Made by a program: the position numbers and the translations under genes. 64,000 bases of DNA from Amycolatopsis oliviviridis (lineage in GTDB: Bacteria; Actinomycetota; Actinomycetes; Mycobacteriales; Pseudonocardiaceae): NCBI RefSeq assembly GCF_014654365.1, contig NZ_BNAY01000010.1:248001-312000 (forward strand), read 5' to 3'. Positions within the stretch are counted from its first letter, which is position 1; each line of letters opens with the position of its first letter. Below the pieces are notes generated by a model, which was not told the origin of the DNA, made no database searches, and saw only the letters and a list, made by a program, of their open reading frames with translations. Below, one piece after another: positions 34,046 to 41,779 of this stretch.

Positions 34046-35223
34046 CAGTCCATCATGGACCTTGCCGTCACGAACGCGTCGACGGCCCGGTTCACGTCGT
34101 CGGTGGAATGCGCCGCCGACATCTGGGTGCGGATCCGGGCCTTGCCGTGCGGCACCACCGGATACGAGAACCCGACCACGTAGATGCCCTGGTCGAGCAG
34201 CAGATCCGCCATCCGGCCCGCCTTGGCCGCGTCGCCGATCATCACCGGGATGATCGGGTGCTCGCCCGGGAGCAGGTCGAAGCCCGCTTCGGTCATCCGG
34301 CGACGGAACAGCTCGGTGTTGGCGCGCAGCTTGTCCAGCAGCTCACCCGAGGAGCCCAGCAGGTTCAGCGTGGCGATGGCGGCCGCGGTGATCGACGGCG
34401 CCAGCGAGTTCGAGAACAGGTACGGCCGCGAACGCTGCCGCAGCATCTCGACGATCTCCGCGCGGCCCGAGGTGTAGCCGCCGCTCGCCCCGCCGAGGGC
34501 CTTGCCGAGGGTGCCGGTGAGGACGTCGACCTTGTCCTGCACGCCGAACAGCTCGGGCGTGCCGCGACCGGTCGGACCGGTGAAGCCGACGGCGTGCGAG
34601 TCGTCCACCATCACCAGCGCGTCGTAGCGCTCGGCCAGTTCGCAGATCTCGTCGAGCGGCGCGAGGTAGCCGTCCATCGAGAACACGCCGTCGGTGGCGA
34701 TCATCCGGTACCGCGCGCCGGAAGCCTCCTTGAGCCGGGCCTCCAGGTCCGCGACGTCGCGGTTGCGGTAGCGCATCCGCTTCGCCTTGCACAGCCGGAC
34801 GCCGTCGATGATCGACGCGTGGTTGAGCTCGTCGGAGATGATGACGTCCTGGTCGGTCAGCAGCGTCTCGAAAAGCCCGGCGTTGGCGTCGAAACAGGAG
34901 CTGTAGAGGATCGTGTCCTCGGTGCCGAGGAACTCCGAGAGCTTCGCCTCCAGTTCCTTGTGCGGCTGCTGGGTCCCGCAGATGAACCGCACCGACGCCA
35001 TGCCGAAGCCCCAGCGGTCCAAGGCCTCCTGCGCGGCTTTGATCAGCTCGGGGTGGTCGGCGAGGCCGAGGTAGTTGTTGGCGCAGAAGTTGAGGACGTC
35101 GCCGTCGGCGACGCTGACCGAAGCCCGCTGCGGCCCCTGGATCACCCGCTCGCCCTTGTACAACCCGGCTTCCCGGATCTCGGCGAGCCCGGCCTTGAGG
35201 TCGTCGCGCATCGCGCCGTACAT
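34045..35223 (-). CDS. kbl: 2-amino-3-ketobutyrate coenzyme A ligase (glycine C-acetyltransferase)
   Basis: 392 residues, the usual Kbl length (about 398 in E. coli), from ATG 35223, which overlaps the tdh stop by one base (TGATG). Alpha-oxoamine synthase fold: FCANNYLGLADHPE, DELNHASIIDG, TDGVFSMDG, MVDDSHAVGFTG and the PLP lysine in TLGKALGGASGG. It cleaves 2-amino-3-ketobutyrate with CoA to glycine and acetyl-CoA in the mitochondrial/bacterial threonine dehydrogenase route. The unstable substrate is made by Tdh, encoded directly upstream. Confidence 0.96.
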   Translation of the reverse strand: MYGAMRDDLKAGLAEIREAGLYKGERVIQGPQRASVSVADGDVLNFCANNYLGLADHPELIKAAQEALDRWGFGMASVRFICGTQQPHKELEAKLSEFLGTEDTILYSSCFDANAGLFETLLTDQDVIISDELNHASIIDGVRLCKAKRMRYRNRDVADLEARLKEASGARYRMIATDGVFSMDGYLAPLDEICELAERYDALVMVDDSHAVGFTGPTGRGTPELFGVQDKVDVLTGTLGKALGGASGGYTSGRAEIVEMLRQRSRPYLFSNSLAPSITAAAIATLNLLGSSGELLDKLRANTELFRRRMTEAGFDLLPGEHPIIPVMIGDAAKAGRMADLLLDQGIYVVGFSYPVVPHGKARIRTQMSAAHSTDDVNRAVDAFVTARSMMD

Positions 35224-36254
35224 CAGTTCTCCGTCCAATCCAGGATGACCTTGCCGCAACGGCCTTCCCTGGCCGTCGCGAACGCCTTCTCGTACTCGGT
35301 GTAGCCGAACCGGTGGGTGATCACCGGCGAGATGTCCAGCCCGGCCTGCAGCAGCACGGACATCGAGTACCACGTCTCGAACATCTCACGCCCGTAGATC
35401 CCCTTGAGCTGGATCATCTTCAGCACCACGGACGCGATGTCGACCGACACGTCGGACGCGGGCAGGCCGAGCAGCGCGATCCGGCCGCCGTGCGACATGT
35501 TCGAGATCATCTCGCGCAGCGCCTCGGGCCGCCCGCTCATCTCCATGCCGACGTCGAAGCCCTCGGCCATGCCGAGCCGTTTCTGCGCTTCGGCGATGGT
35601 CGAAGAGGAGACGTCCAGCGCGAGGTCGACGCCGACCTTCCGCGCCAGTTCCAGGCGGTGCTCGCTGACGTCGGTGACGACGACGTTGCGCGCGCCGGCG
35701 TGGCGGGCGATGGCGGCGGCCATGATGCCGATCGGGCCGGCGCCGGTGACCAGCACGTCCTCGCCGATGACGGGGAAGGACAGCGCGGTGTGCACGGCGT
35801 TGCCGAGCGGGTCGAAGATCGCGGCGATGTCGAGGTCGACCTTGGTCCGGTGCACCCAGGCGTTCTGCTCGGGCAGGACGGCGTACTGCGCGAACGCGCC
35901 ATCGGTGTGCACGCCGAGACCCTTGGTCCGGGCGCACAGGTGACGCCGCCCGGCCTTGCAGTTGCGGCAGCTCCCGCAGACCAGATGCCCCTCGCCGCTG
36001 ACCAGGTCGCCCACCTTGACCGTCGTCACCGACCGGCCGATCTCGACCACCTCGCCGACGAACTCGTGCCCGACGACCAGTGGCGCGGTGATGGTGCGCG
36101 CCGCCCAGTCGTCCCAGGAGTCGATGTGCAGATCCGTGCCGCAGATCCCGGCGCGCAGCACGCGGACGGCGACGTCGCCGGGGCCGACCGCGGGATCCGG
36201 AACGTCGGTGAGTTCCAGGCCGGGTGCTCGGTCGGCTTTGACCAATGCCTTCAT
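35223..36254 (-). CDS. tdh: L-threonine 3-dehydrogenase
   Basis: 343 residues (E. coli Tdh 341). Zinc alcohol dehydrogenase fold: catalytic zinc region CGTDLHIDSWDDWA and GHEFVGEV, structural zinc cysteines CGSCRNCKAGRRHLC, and NAD-binding GAGPIGIMAAAIA. It oxidises L-threonine to 2-amino-3-ketobutyrate with NAD. The motif set HIDSWDDWA...T is specific for Tdh within the family. First gene of tdh-kbl-lysR; its promoter must be in the 93 bases before the GNAT gene end. Confidence 0.95.
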   Translation of the reverse strand: MKALVKADRAPGLELTDVPDPAVGPGDVAVRVLRAGICGTDLHIDSWDDWAARTITAPLVVGHEFVGEVVEIGRSVTTVKVGDLVSGEGHLVCGSCRNCKAGRRHLCARTKGLGVHTDGAFAQYAVLPEQNAWVHRTKVDLDIAAIFDPLGNAVHTALSFPVIGEDVLVTGAGPIGIMAAAIARHAGARNVVVTDVSEHRLELARKVGVDLALDVSSSTIAEAQKRLGMAEGFDVGMEMSGRPEALREMISNMSHGGRIALLGLPASDVSVDIASVVLKMIQLKGIYGREMFETWYSMSVLLQAGLDISPVITHRFGYTEYEKAFATAREGRCGKVILDWTEN

Positions 36255-36347
36255 GGCGCGAAGTCTGGCCCGGCCGCGCCGCCGGAGTCCATCGCGAGTT
36301 TCTGCAATCCCTCGTTAGCGCCTCTTCACAAGGACGGGTACCAGCGC

Positions 36348-37127
36348 TTAGCCACCTTCGGATGAGAACGAAGCCACCCGATCAGGGCGTTCTCCCCGTA
36401 GGAAGCCGACAAAGGGTTGTCCGCGTCCTGGCTGATCCAGCGCGGCCGTGGTGGATCCGGGAACGCGAACCACGACGAAGTCGGGTCGCGGCACCAGTTC
36501 GAAACCGATCGACCGGTACAGGCGAATGGCCGGGGTGTTCGCCGCCGCCGCGTGCATTATCGGCCGTTCGCCGCGGGCCCGGATCCCCGCCGCCACCGCG
36601 CGGACGAGCCGGGTCGCCAGCCCTTGCCCGCGATACGCCGGGTCGGTGCAGACGGCGCTGATCTCGGTCCAGCCGGGCGGGTGCAGCCGTTCCCCCGCCA
36701 TCGCGATCAGCGCGCCGCCACGCCGGATTCCCAGGTATGTCCCCAATTCGACGGTCCGTTTCCGGAAGGGACCGGGTCTGGTCCGCGCGACGAGGTCGAG
36801 CATCTCCGGGACGTCGTCCGGTCCCAGAAGGACGGCCTCGGGATCTTCCGCGGCTTCGAGCGCGATGTCGACCAGCCGCACCCCGGCGATCCTTTCGAGG
36901 ATCTCCCACCCCGCCGGGACGGGGGGTGCGCCGTCGACGGTGACCGTCTCACCCGGGCCGGTCAGGGCGGCGACGTCGTCCCACACGCCGTCGTCCGGTT
37001 CGGGTGGCAGGGAGAGGAAGGGCGCGACGTCGACCTGGTAGCGCAGGACCTGGCCGAAGCGTTCGGCGAAGCGGGCGTGCGGCCCGGTCAGGGAGGCCCG
37101 GACCGGGTCGTCGGGAGGGTTGACCAT
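36348..37127 (-). CDS. GNAT-family acetyltransferase (FR47-like)
   Basis: 259 residues from ATG 37127; upstream in-frame starts are less likely. The acetyl-CoA site reads ICT-like SAVCTDPAYRGQGLATRLVRAVAAGI (motif A, R/Q-x-x-G-x-A) in the C-terminal half, followed by AAANTPAIRLYRSIGFE (motif B). The N-terminal 110 residues look like a degenerate GNAT-like half, as in tandem or FR47-type members. Substrate unknown. It is not clearly linked to its neighbours: tdh lies 93 bases downstream and the phosphatase gene is upstream on the same strand, 102 bases away. Confidence 0.85.
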   Translation of the reverse strand: MVNPPDDPVRASLTGPHARFAERFGQVLRYQVDVAPFLSLPPEPDDGVWDDVAALTGPGETVTVDGAPPVPAGWEILERIAGVRLVDIALEAAEDPEAVLLGPDDVPEMLDLVARTRPGPFRKRTVELGTYLGIRRGGALIAMAGERLHPPGWTEISAVCTDPAYRGQGLATRLVRAVAAGIRARGERPIMHAAAANTPAIRLYRSIGFELVPRPDFVVVRVPGSTTAALDQPGRGQPFVGFLRGERPDRVASFSSEGG

Positions 37128-37229
37128 GACGGCTGCGACAGCGGCGGGCGGGCTTTCATTCCCGCTCTCACATCCTGAGCACGGCCGCGCGAGCACCTGG
37201 AACTGCCGGAGCCGCCCGGAAAGTGACCC

Positions 37230-38420
37230 TCAGGATCCGGCGGTCACCGCGATGTCCGCGCCGGGGTTCGGCCCGAACCAGTCGAGGCAGACGACCATCG
37301 CGTCGTCGGCGGCTGGCCCGCCGCCGCGGTGCTCGCCCAGTTCGGCGAGCACCGCCCTCGGCACGTGGGCCGCGGGCAGGTCCGCGGTCGCGGCGATGGC
37401 CTCGGCGAGTTCACGGTCGCCGTAGAGCTCGCCGTGCGGGCCCGCCACCGCGTAGACGCCGTCGCTCACGAACACGTAGCGGTCGCCGGGCACCGCCTGC
37501 AGGCGCTCGACGGTGTACGAAGTGTCTTCGAAGGTGCCGAGCGGCAGCTGCTCGTCGAACGCGACCCGCTCGGTCTTGCCGTCGCGGAAGCGCCACAGGC
37601 GGGGCGATCCGGCGTCGACGGCGTCGATCGCGCCGGTCGCGAGGTCGAACTCCAGCAGGAGGGTCGCGACGTGCTCCTGACCCCGATACTGGGCGTAAAG
37701 GGCCTGGTCGGCGAGTTCGGCCTGGGCGTCGAGCGGGATCCCGGCCCGCCGGGCGTTGCGCAGCGCGTTGACCGCGAGGTTGGTCAGCAGCGCCGCGCTC
37801 GCGCCGTCCCCCATGCCGTTGACCAGCGTGACCGACAGCTTGCGCGCCGAGGCCGACCAGTCGAAGCAGTCGCCGTAGATGGCGTACGCGGGTTCGAGCT
37901 GCCCGCCGAGGGCGAATTCGGGGCGGGCGCACGCGCGGCCGGGAAGCAGCTGCCACTGCATCTCGGCCGCGAGGGTGAGCCGGGACGACCGGCGCGCCTG
38001 CACGTAGAGGTCGGTGTCACGGTCGGCGACGAAGACCTCGTGCGCGAGCGCCTCGGCGAAACGGCCGAGTTCCGCCCACACCGGCGGTTCCTGCTCTTCG
38101 GGGAGCGTGACGACGAGGATGCCGAGCCGGTCTCCGCGCACGGAGACCGGGAAGTGGGCGCGGACGCCCTCCTCGACGGTCTCGAACGTCGCGCACTGCG
38201 TGGTGAAGGCCTCACCCGCCACTGTGTCCGCCACCGGCACCGGATCGGTGGTGTAGGGCAGCACGGTCACCCGCCGCAGTTCGGTGAGGCTGTAGTCGGC
38301 CATCAGCAGGTCGACGACCACGGCGTCGAAGTGTTCCCGCAGCGCCGAACGCAATCCGTCGAGCAGCTGATGCGGCTGGACGCCTCTCAGGATCCGCTCG
38401 ACCGCCAGGGACTTGTCCAC
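37230..38420 (-). CDS. SpoIIE/PP2C-type phosphatase with GAF-like N-terminus and altered metal site
   Basis: 396 residues from GTG 38420, preceded by GGAGG. Residues 1-145 look like a GAF-type sensor; the SpoIIE domain follows. It has YGDCFDW (183-189), SDGVYA and ADDAMVV, but the usual D-x-x-GHG motif reads LVNGMGDG with Asn201 in place of the metal-binding Asp. Activity may be weak or lost, or the protein may act as a sensor. RsbU/RsbP-type enzymes dephosphorylate STAS anti-anti-sigma factors; it is divergent from the MarR gene that heads the STAS-kinase-sigma operon, so a role in that system is likely. Confidence 0.85.
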   Translation of the reverse strand: MDKSLAVERILRGVQPHQLLDGLRSALREHFDAVVVDLLMADYSLTELRRVTVLPYTTDPVPVADTVAGEAFTTQCATFETVEEGVRAHFPVSVRGDRLGILVVTLPEEQEPPVWAELGRFAEALAHEVFVADRDTDLYVQARRSSRLTLAAEMQWQLLPGRACARPEFALGGQLEPAYAIYGDCFDWSASARKLSVTLVNGMGDGASAALLTNLAVNALRNARRAGIPLDAQAELADQALYAQYRGQEHVATLLLEFDLATGAIDAVDAGSPRLWRFRDGKTERVAFDEQLPLGTFEDTSYTVERLQAVPGDRYVFVSDGVYAVAGPHGELYGDRELAEAIAATADLPAAHVPRAVLAELGEHRGGGPAADDAMVVCLDWFGPNPGADIAVTAGS

Positions 38421-38520
38421 TTCGTCGCCTCCGCACGCCGGGTGACCGGCATCACGCTCGGACGCCGGCGAAGCAGCCGGCATCGCGCTGGCGGACCGGC
38501 CGAGGGACCTACCGCGACGA

Positions 38521-38539
38521 GCTGAGCTGACAGTTCAGC
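38521..38539 (+). promoter_or_regulatory. Imperfect palindrome before the marR gene
   Basis: GCTGAGCTGACAGTTCAGC: two 9-base arms around a central A with one G-T mismatch pair. It lies 14 bases upstream of the GTG start at 38554 and between divergent genes. A MarR autoregulatory operator is plausible. The ribosome site AAGGA is at 38542-38546. Confidence 0.5.
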
Positions 38540-38553
38540 ATAAGGATGCGAGA

Positions 38554-39012
38554 GTGGGTGTCGTGAATCGGTCCTCTGAGCCCCCCGGCGCCGAAACGGT
38601 GGCGGCGGCGGTGACCGAGACGGCCGAGCTGCTCGAGATCATGTTCGAACGCGCTCGCGAAGCTTCACCACGTCCGCTGTCGACGTCCCAAGTCCGTGCC
38701 GTCGTGGCGCTCGACCACCACAACGGCTTGAATCTGCGCGCGCTCGCCGAACTGCTCGGTTCGACCCCGCCGCTGGTGAGCCGCCTGTGCGATCGGCTGG
38801 AAGCGGTCGGCTTCGTCGACAGGCTGCCCAGTACGCACAGCCGCCGCGAACTCACCTTGCGGCTCAGCGAACGGGGCCGCGCCTACCTGCGTGACCTGCG
38901 GGCACGCCGCCGCGAAAGCCTGGAGGCGGTGCTGGGGAAGCTGACCCCGGAGGCCAAGGCCGCGCTCGCCGCCGGGCTCCGTGAGTTTCGCCAGGCCGCC
39001 GCGGAGTTCTGA
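38554..39012 (+). CDS. MarR-family regulator heading the STAS/kinase/sigma operon
   Basis: 152 residues from GTG 38554 (AAGGA 7 bases upstream). A winged helix-turn-helix spans about 45-115 (LNLRALAELLGSTPPLVSRLCDRLEAVGFVDRLPS), with wing HSRRELTLRLSERG. MarR proteins bind palindromes in promoters and respond to phenolics, oxidants or metals. Two palindromes lie next to this gene, at 38521 and 39050, the second in the gap before the RsbR-like gene. A separate downstream promoter controlled by this protein is therefore likely. Confidence 0.88.
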   Translation: MGVVNRSSEPPGAETVAAAVTETAELLEIMFERAREASPRPLSTSQVRAVVALDHHNGLNLRALAELLGSTPPLVSRLCDRLEAVGFVDRLPSTHSRRELTLRLSERGRAYLRDLRARRRESLEAVLGKLTPEAKAALAAGLREFRQAAAEF

Positions 39013-39049
39013 CGCCACGGGGTGTCCTCACCGCCACTGGAGTAGGGTC

Positions 39050-39071
39050 ACTGTTGTCATATGACAACAGT
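39050..39071 (+). promoter_or_regulatory. Perfect 22-bp palindrome upstream of the RsbR-like gene
   Basis: ACTGTTGTCAT followed directly by its exact complement. It is 33 bases before the chosen GTG start at 39105 and 37 bases after the marR stop. Length and symmetry fit a MarR-dimer operator; chance occurrence of 22 perfect bases is very unlikely. Binding by the adjacent MarR protein is inferred. Confidence 0.7.
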
Positions 39072-39104
39072 CGCGACGTGCGACGCGGACACCTGGAGGT
39101 GTGG

Positions 39105-39974
39105 GTGCAGGCGACCGACGACACCGCCGTCCGGGACCTGCTTACGCGGATCTTCGACGCCGGCCAGGCCGACCTGGTCGACGACTGGGTCCGCTGGCAG
39201 CTGACCGACTCGCCCGCCTGGACCGGTGAGCAGGAACTGCGCCGCGAGGCCAGGGAACTGCTCGACGCGCTCCGCGAGGCTCTCGGTACCGAACTGCGCC
39301 TGGAACGGATCGTCGACCGCGACGAGGCCGTCCGCGCCGCGCTGCGGGGCCTGTCCGAGCGGCGGGCCCGCGCCGGTGCCACGCCCGCCTCCACCGCCAT
39401 GGCGATCCTCGGCCTCAAGCGGACCACCCTCGCCGCCCTCGAACGCCACACCGAAGACCCCGAGGTCCGCTACCAGGCTTCCTTGCAGGTCAACAGGTTC
39501 CTCGACGCCGCGAGCCTGCTGACGTTCTCGGTGTACGTCGAAGGCCGCGAAGAGATCATCAGGCGGCAGCACCAGCAGATGCTGGAACTGTCCACGCCGG
39601 TGGTGCGACTGTGGCGCCAGGTGCTGGCCGTCCCCCTGATCGGCACTCTCGACAGCAGCCGCACGCAGGTGGTGATGAACAGCCTCCTGGAGGCGATCCA
39701 GGCGCACGAGGCGAGGGTGGCCATCATCGACATCACCGGCGTGTCCACAGTGGACACAGCGGTGGCGCAGCATCTCCTGCAGACGGTCAGCGCGGTCCGG
39801 CTCATGGGCGCGGAATGCCTCATCAGCGGCGTCCGGCCGTCGATCGCGCAGACCGTCACCCAGCTCGGCATCAACCTGTCGCATATCGAGACCCGCGGTT
39901 CGCTCGCCGACGCGCTGGCCACGGCGATGCGGCTGATCGACGATCACACCCGGCCCGGCGTGGTGACCGGGTGA
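39105..39974 (+). CDS. rsbR: RsbR-like stressosome protein (sensor N-terminus plus STAS)
   Basis: 289 residues from GTG 39105, chosen for the GGAGG 5 bases upstream; a TTG at 39054 would start inside the palindrome. An alpha-helical N-terminal domain (about 1-160, globin-like in RsbR proteins) is joined by a helix to a STAS domain (about 175-280). The two phosphorylatable threonines of RsbR are preserved in context: DITGVSTVDT and SGVRPSIAQTVTQLGI. RsbR and RsbS form the stressosome core that holds RsbT until stress. First gene of a six-gene overlapping operon; its stop overlaps the next start (GTGA). Confidence 0.88.
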   Translation: MQATDDTAVRDLLTRIFDAGQADLVDDWVRWQLTDSPAWTGEQELRREARELLDALREALGTELRLERIVDRDEAVRAALRGLSERRARAGATPASTAMAILGLKRTTLAALERHTEDPEVRYQASLQVNRFLDAASLLTFSVYVEGREEIIRRQHQQMLELSTPVVRLWRQVLAVPLIGTLDSSRTQVVMNSLLEAIQAHEARVAIIDITGVSTVDTAVAQHLLQTVSAVRLMGAECLISGVRPSIAQTVTQLGINLSHIETRGSLADALATAMRLIDDHTRPGVVTG

Positions 39975-40369
39975 ACCCGCGCGCGGGTCTGCCGATCCTG
40001 CGGCTCGGAGACATCCTGATCAGCGGGCTGCTCAGCGATCTCGACGACACCACCGCGCTCCAGTTCACCGACGAGCTCACCGCCCGGATCTCCGACGAGG
40101 GGATCCGCGGGGTCATCCTCGACATCTCGCGGCTGGAGATCATCGACTCGTTCGTCGCGCGGGTCCTGATGGAACTGGCCGCCACCGGACGTCTCCTCGG
40201 CGCCAGGATGATCGTCGCCGGGATGCGCCCGGCCGTCGCGATCACGCTGTCCGAACTGGGGCTGGGGCTCACCGGCGTCCAGACCGCGCTCAACGCGGAA
40301 CAGGCCATGGAGCTGCTGGGATGGCGACGTCCCGCCGGGGCCGCCGAAGAGGCGCCTCGTGCTTCCTGA
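39971..40369 (+). CDS. rsbS: RsbS-like single STAS-domain protein
   Basis: 132 residues from GTG 39971 (GTGA overlap). A lone STAS domain of about 115 residues; the phosphoserine context LEIIDSFVARVL corresponds to the RsbS site that RsbT phosphorylates to free itself. A short Ala-rich C-terminal tail follows. It overlaps the RsbT gene by 11 bases. Together with the RsbR-like protein it should build the stressosome scaffold. Confidence 0.9.
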   Translation: MNPRAGLPILRLGDILISGLLSDLDDTTALQFTDELTARISDEGIRGVILDISRLEIIDSFVARVLMELAATGRLLGARMIVAGMRPAVAITLSELGLGLTGVQTALNAEQAMELLGWRRPAGAAEEAPRAS

Positions 40370-40784
40370 CGAGCTCACCGCCCCCGAGGCGCGCGAACAC
40401 GCCGTGCGCGCCGAAGAGGATCTGCTCACCGCCCGGCACGCGGTCCGGGCCGACGCGGTCGCGGCCGGTTTCTCGATCGTCGACCAGACGAAGATCGTGA
40501 CCGCCGCCAGCGAACTCGTGCGCAACGCCTACATCCACGGAGGTGGCGGCACGATGACGATCGCTTCGGTGCGGGACCGCCGGGGACGGGTGGGGATCGC
40601 CCTGTCCGTCCGCGACGAAGGCCCCGGCATCGAAGACGTCGACCAGGCCATGACCGACGGGTTCAGCACCGGCGCCGGCCTCGGGCACGGCCTCGGCGGC
40701 ACCCGGCGGCTGGTCGACGAGTTCACCATCGACACGACGCCCGGTGAGGGCACCACGGTGACCGTCGTCCGCTGGAAGCCATGA
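40359..40784 (+). CDS. rsbT: RsbT-like serine/threonine kinase (switch protein)
   Basis: 141 residues from GTG 40359. GHKL ATPase motifs: N-box ASELVRNAYIHGGGG, G1 DEGPGIED and G2 GLGHGLGGTRRLVDEF. RsbT phosphorylates RsbS and RsbR, is released, and activates a SpoIIE-type phosphatase (RsbU) by direct contact. The downstream genes encode two such phosphatases. It overlaps both neighbours in the operon. Confidence 0.92.
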   Translation: MLPDELTAPEAREHAVRAEEDLLTARHAVRADAVAAGFSIVDQTKIVTAASELVRNAYIHGGGGTMTIASVRDRRGRVGIALSVRDEGPGIEDVDQAMTDGFSTGAGLGHGLGGTRRLVDEFTIDTTPGEGTTVTVVRWKP

Positions 40785-41779
40785 CCGTCGCCGACGCGGC
40801 CCTCACCCGGCTGATCCACATCGACCACATCAGCGCGGTCTACGCCGCGACACGGGCCGCGCGCGAAGTCGCGGCCGAAGCCGGGCTTCCCGAGGTCCTC
40901 GCCGAACGCACCGCCGTCATCGCCTCGGAACTGGCGACCAATCTCGACAAGCACGCCGGCGACGGCGCCGTCTTCGTCCAGCGTTCCCTGGCCGGGCCGG
41001 GAGTCGAGGTCCACGCCGTGGACACCGGGCCGGGGATGGACGATCTGGCCCACTGGCGCGTCGACGGCAACACGACCACCGAAACGCTCGGCACCGGTCT
41101 CGGCGCCGTCGGCAGGCTCGCCACCGAGTTCCGCATCCGGTCCGAGGCGGGCGTCGGCACCGTCGCGGCCGCCCGGATCCTCCCGCCCGGGCAGCGAGGC
41201 GTCGATCTCGCGCATGTCCGGCTCCCTCGCGAAGGCGAAGAGCGGTGCGGCGACGCGGTGGCCGTCTCGGCGATGCCCGGTGTCCGCACGGCCGTCCTCG
41301 CCGACGGGCTCGGCCACGGTCCCCGAGCGAGCGACGCCGCGGAAGCCGCGATCGCCGTGTTCCGCCGCGATCCGGACCGGGCGCTGCCCGAGCAGCTGAA
41401 CGCCATGCACCGGGCGCTGCGGCAGACCCGCGGCGCGGCGGTCGCGCTCGTCCGGCTTTCCGAAAGCGGGCTCGAGTTCTGCGGTGTCGGCAACATCAGC
41501 GGTCTGGTGCTGACGCCGGGGCGGACACAGCCGCTGCTGAGCGTCCCCGGTGTCGTCGGCCTCACCTTGCCGCCGGTCCGGGTGCGGACGTATCCCTTGA
41601 CCGGCCACGAACTTCTCGTGCTGCATACCGACGGGATCGGCACCGCCTGGCGTGGTCAGGCCGCGCTCGGACCGCTCCCGGCCACGGCCCTGTTCGCCGC
41701 GGACCTCGCCCACCGGCACCGCGATCTCCGCGACGACGCCGCGTTGATCGCTTTCGGGCCGGGAAAGGGACTTCCGTGA
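40781..41779 (+). CDS. HATPase-SpoIIE phosphatase fusion (RsbX-like)
   Basis: 332 residues. Residues 1-135 are a second GHKL ATPase (ASELATNLDKHAG, DTGPGMDD, GTGLGAVGRLATEF); residues 140-330 are a PP2C/SpoIIE domain with VLADGLGHG, LHTDGIG and DDAALIAFG metal-binding aspartates intact. In stressosome systems RsbX removes phosphate from RsbS/RsbR to reset the switch. The fusion puts a kinase-like and a phosphatase-like domain in one chain. Whether the ATPase half is a kinase or a binding module is not clear. Confidence 0.88.
   Translation: MTVADAALTRLIHIDHISAVYAATRAAREVAAEAGLPEVLAERTAVIASELATNLDKHAGDGAVFVQRSLAGPGVEVHAVDTGPGMDDLAHWRVDGNTTTETLGTGLGAVGRLATEFRIRSEAGVGTVAAARILPPGQRGVDLAHVRLPREGEERCGDAVAVSAMPGVRTAVLADGLGHGPRASDAAEAAIAVFRRDPDRALPEQLNAMHRALRQTRGAAVALVRLSESGLEFCGVGNISGLVLTPGRTQPLLSVPGVVGLTLPPVRVRTYPLTGHELLVLHTDGIGTAWRGQAALGPLPATALFAADLAHRHRDLRDDAALIAFGPGKGLP

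Noticed and set aside
39054..39104. TTG 39054 as start of the RsbR-like gene
   Set aside because: It would begin inside the 22-bp palindrome without a ribosome site; GTG 39105 has GGAGG at the right distance.
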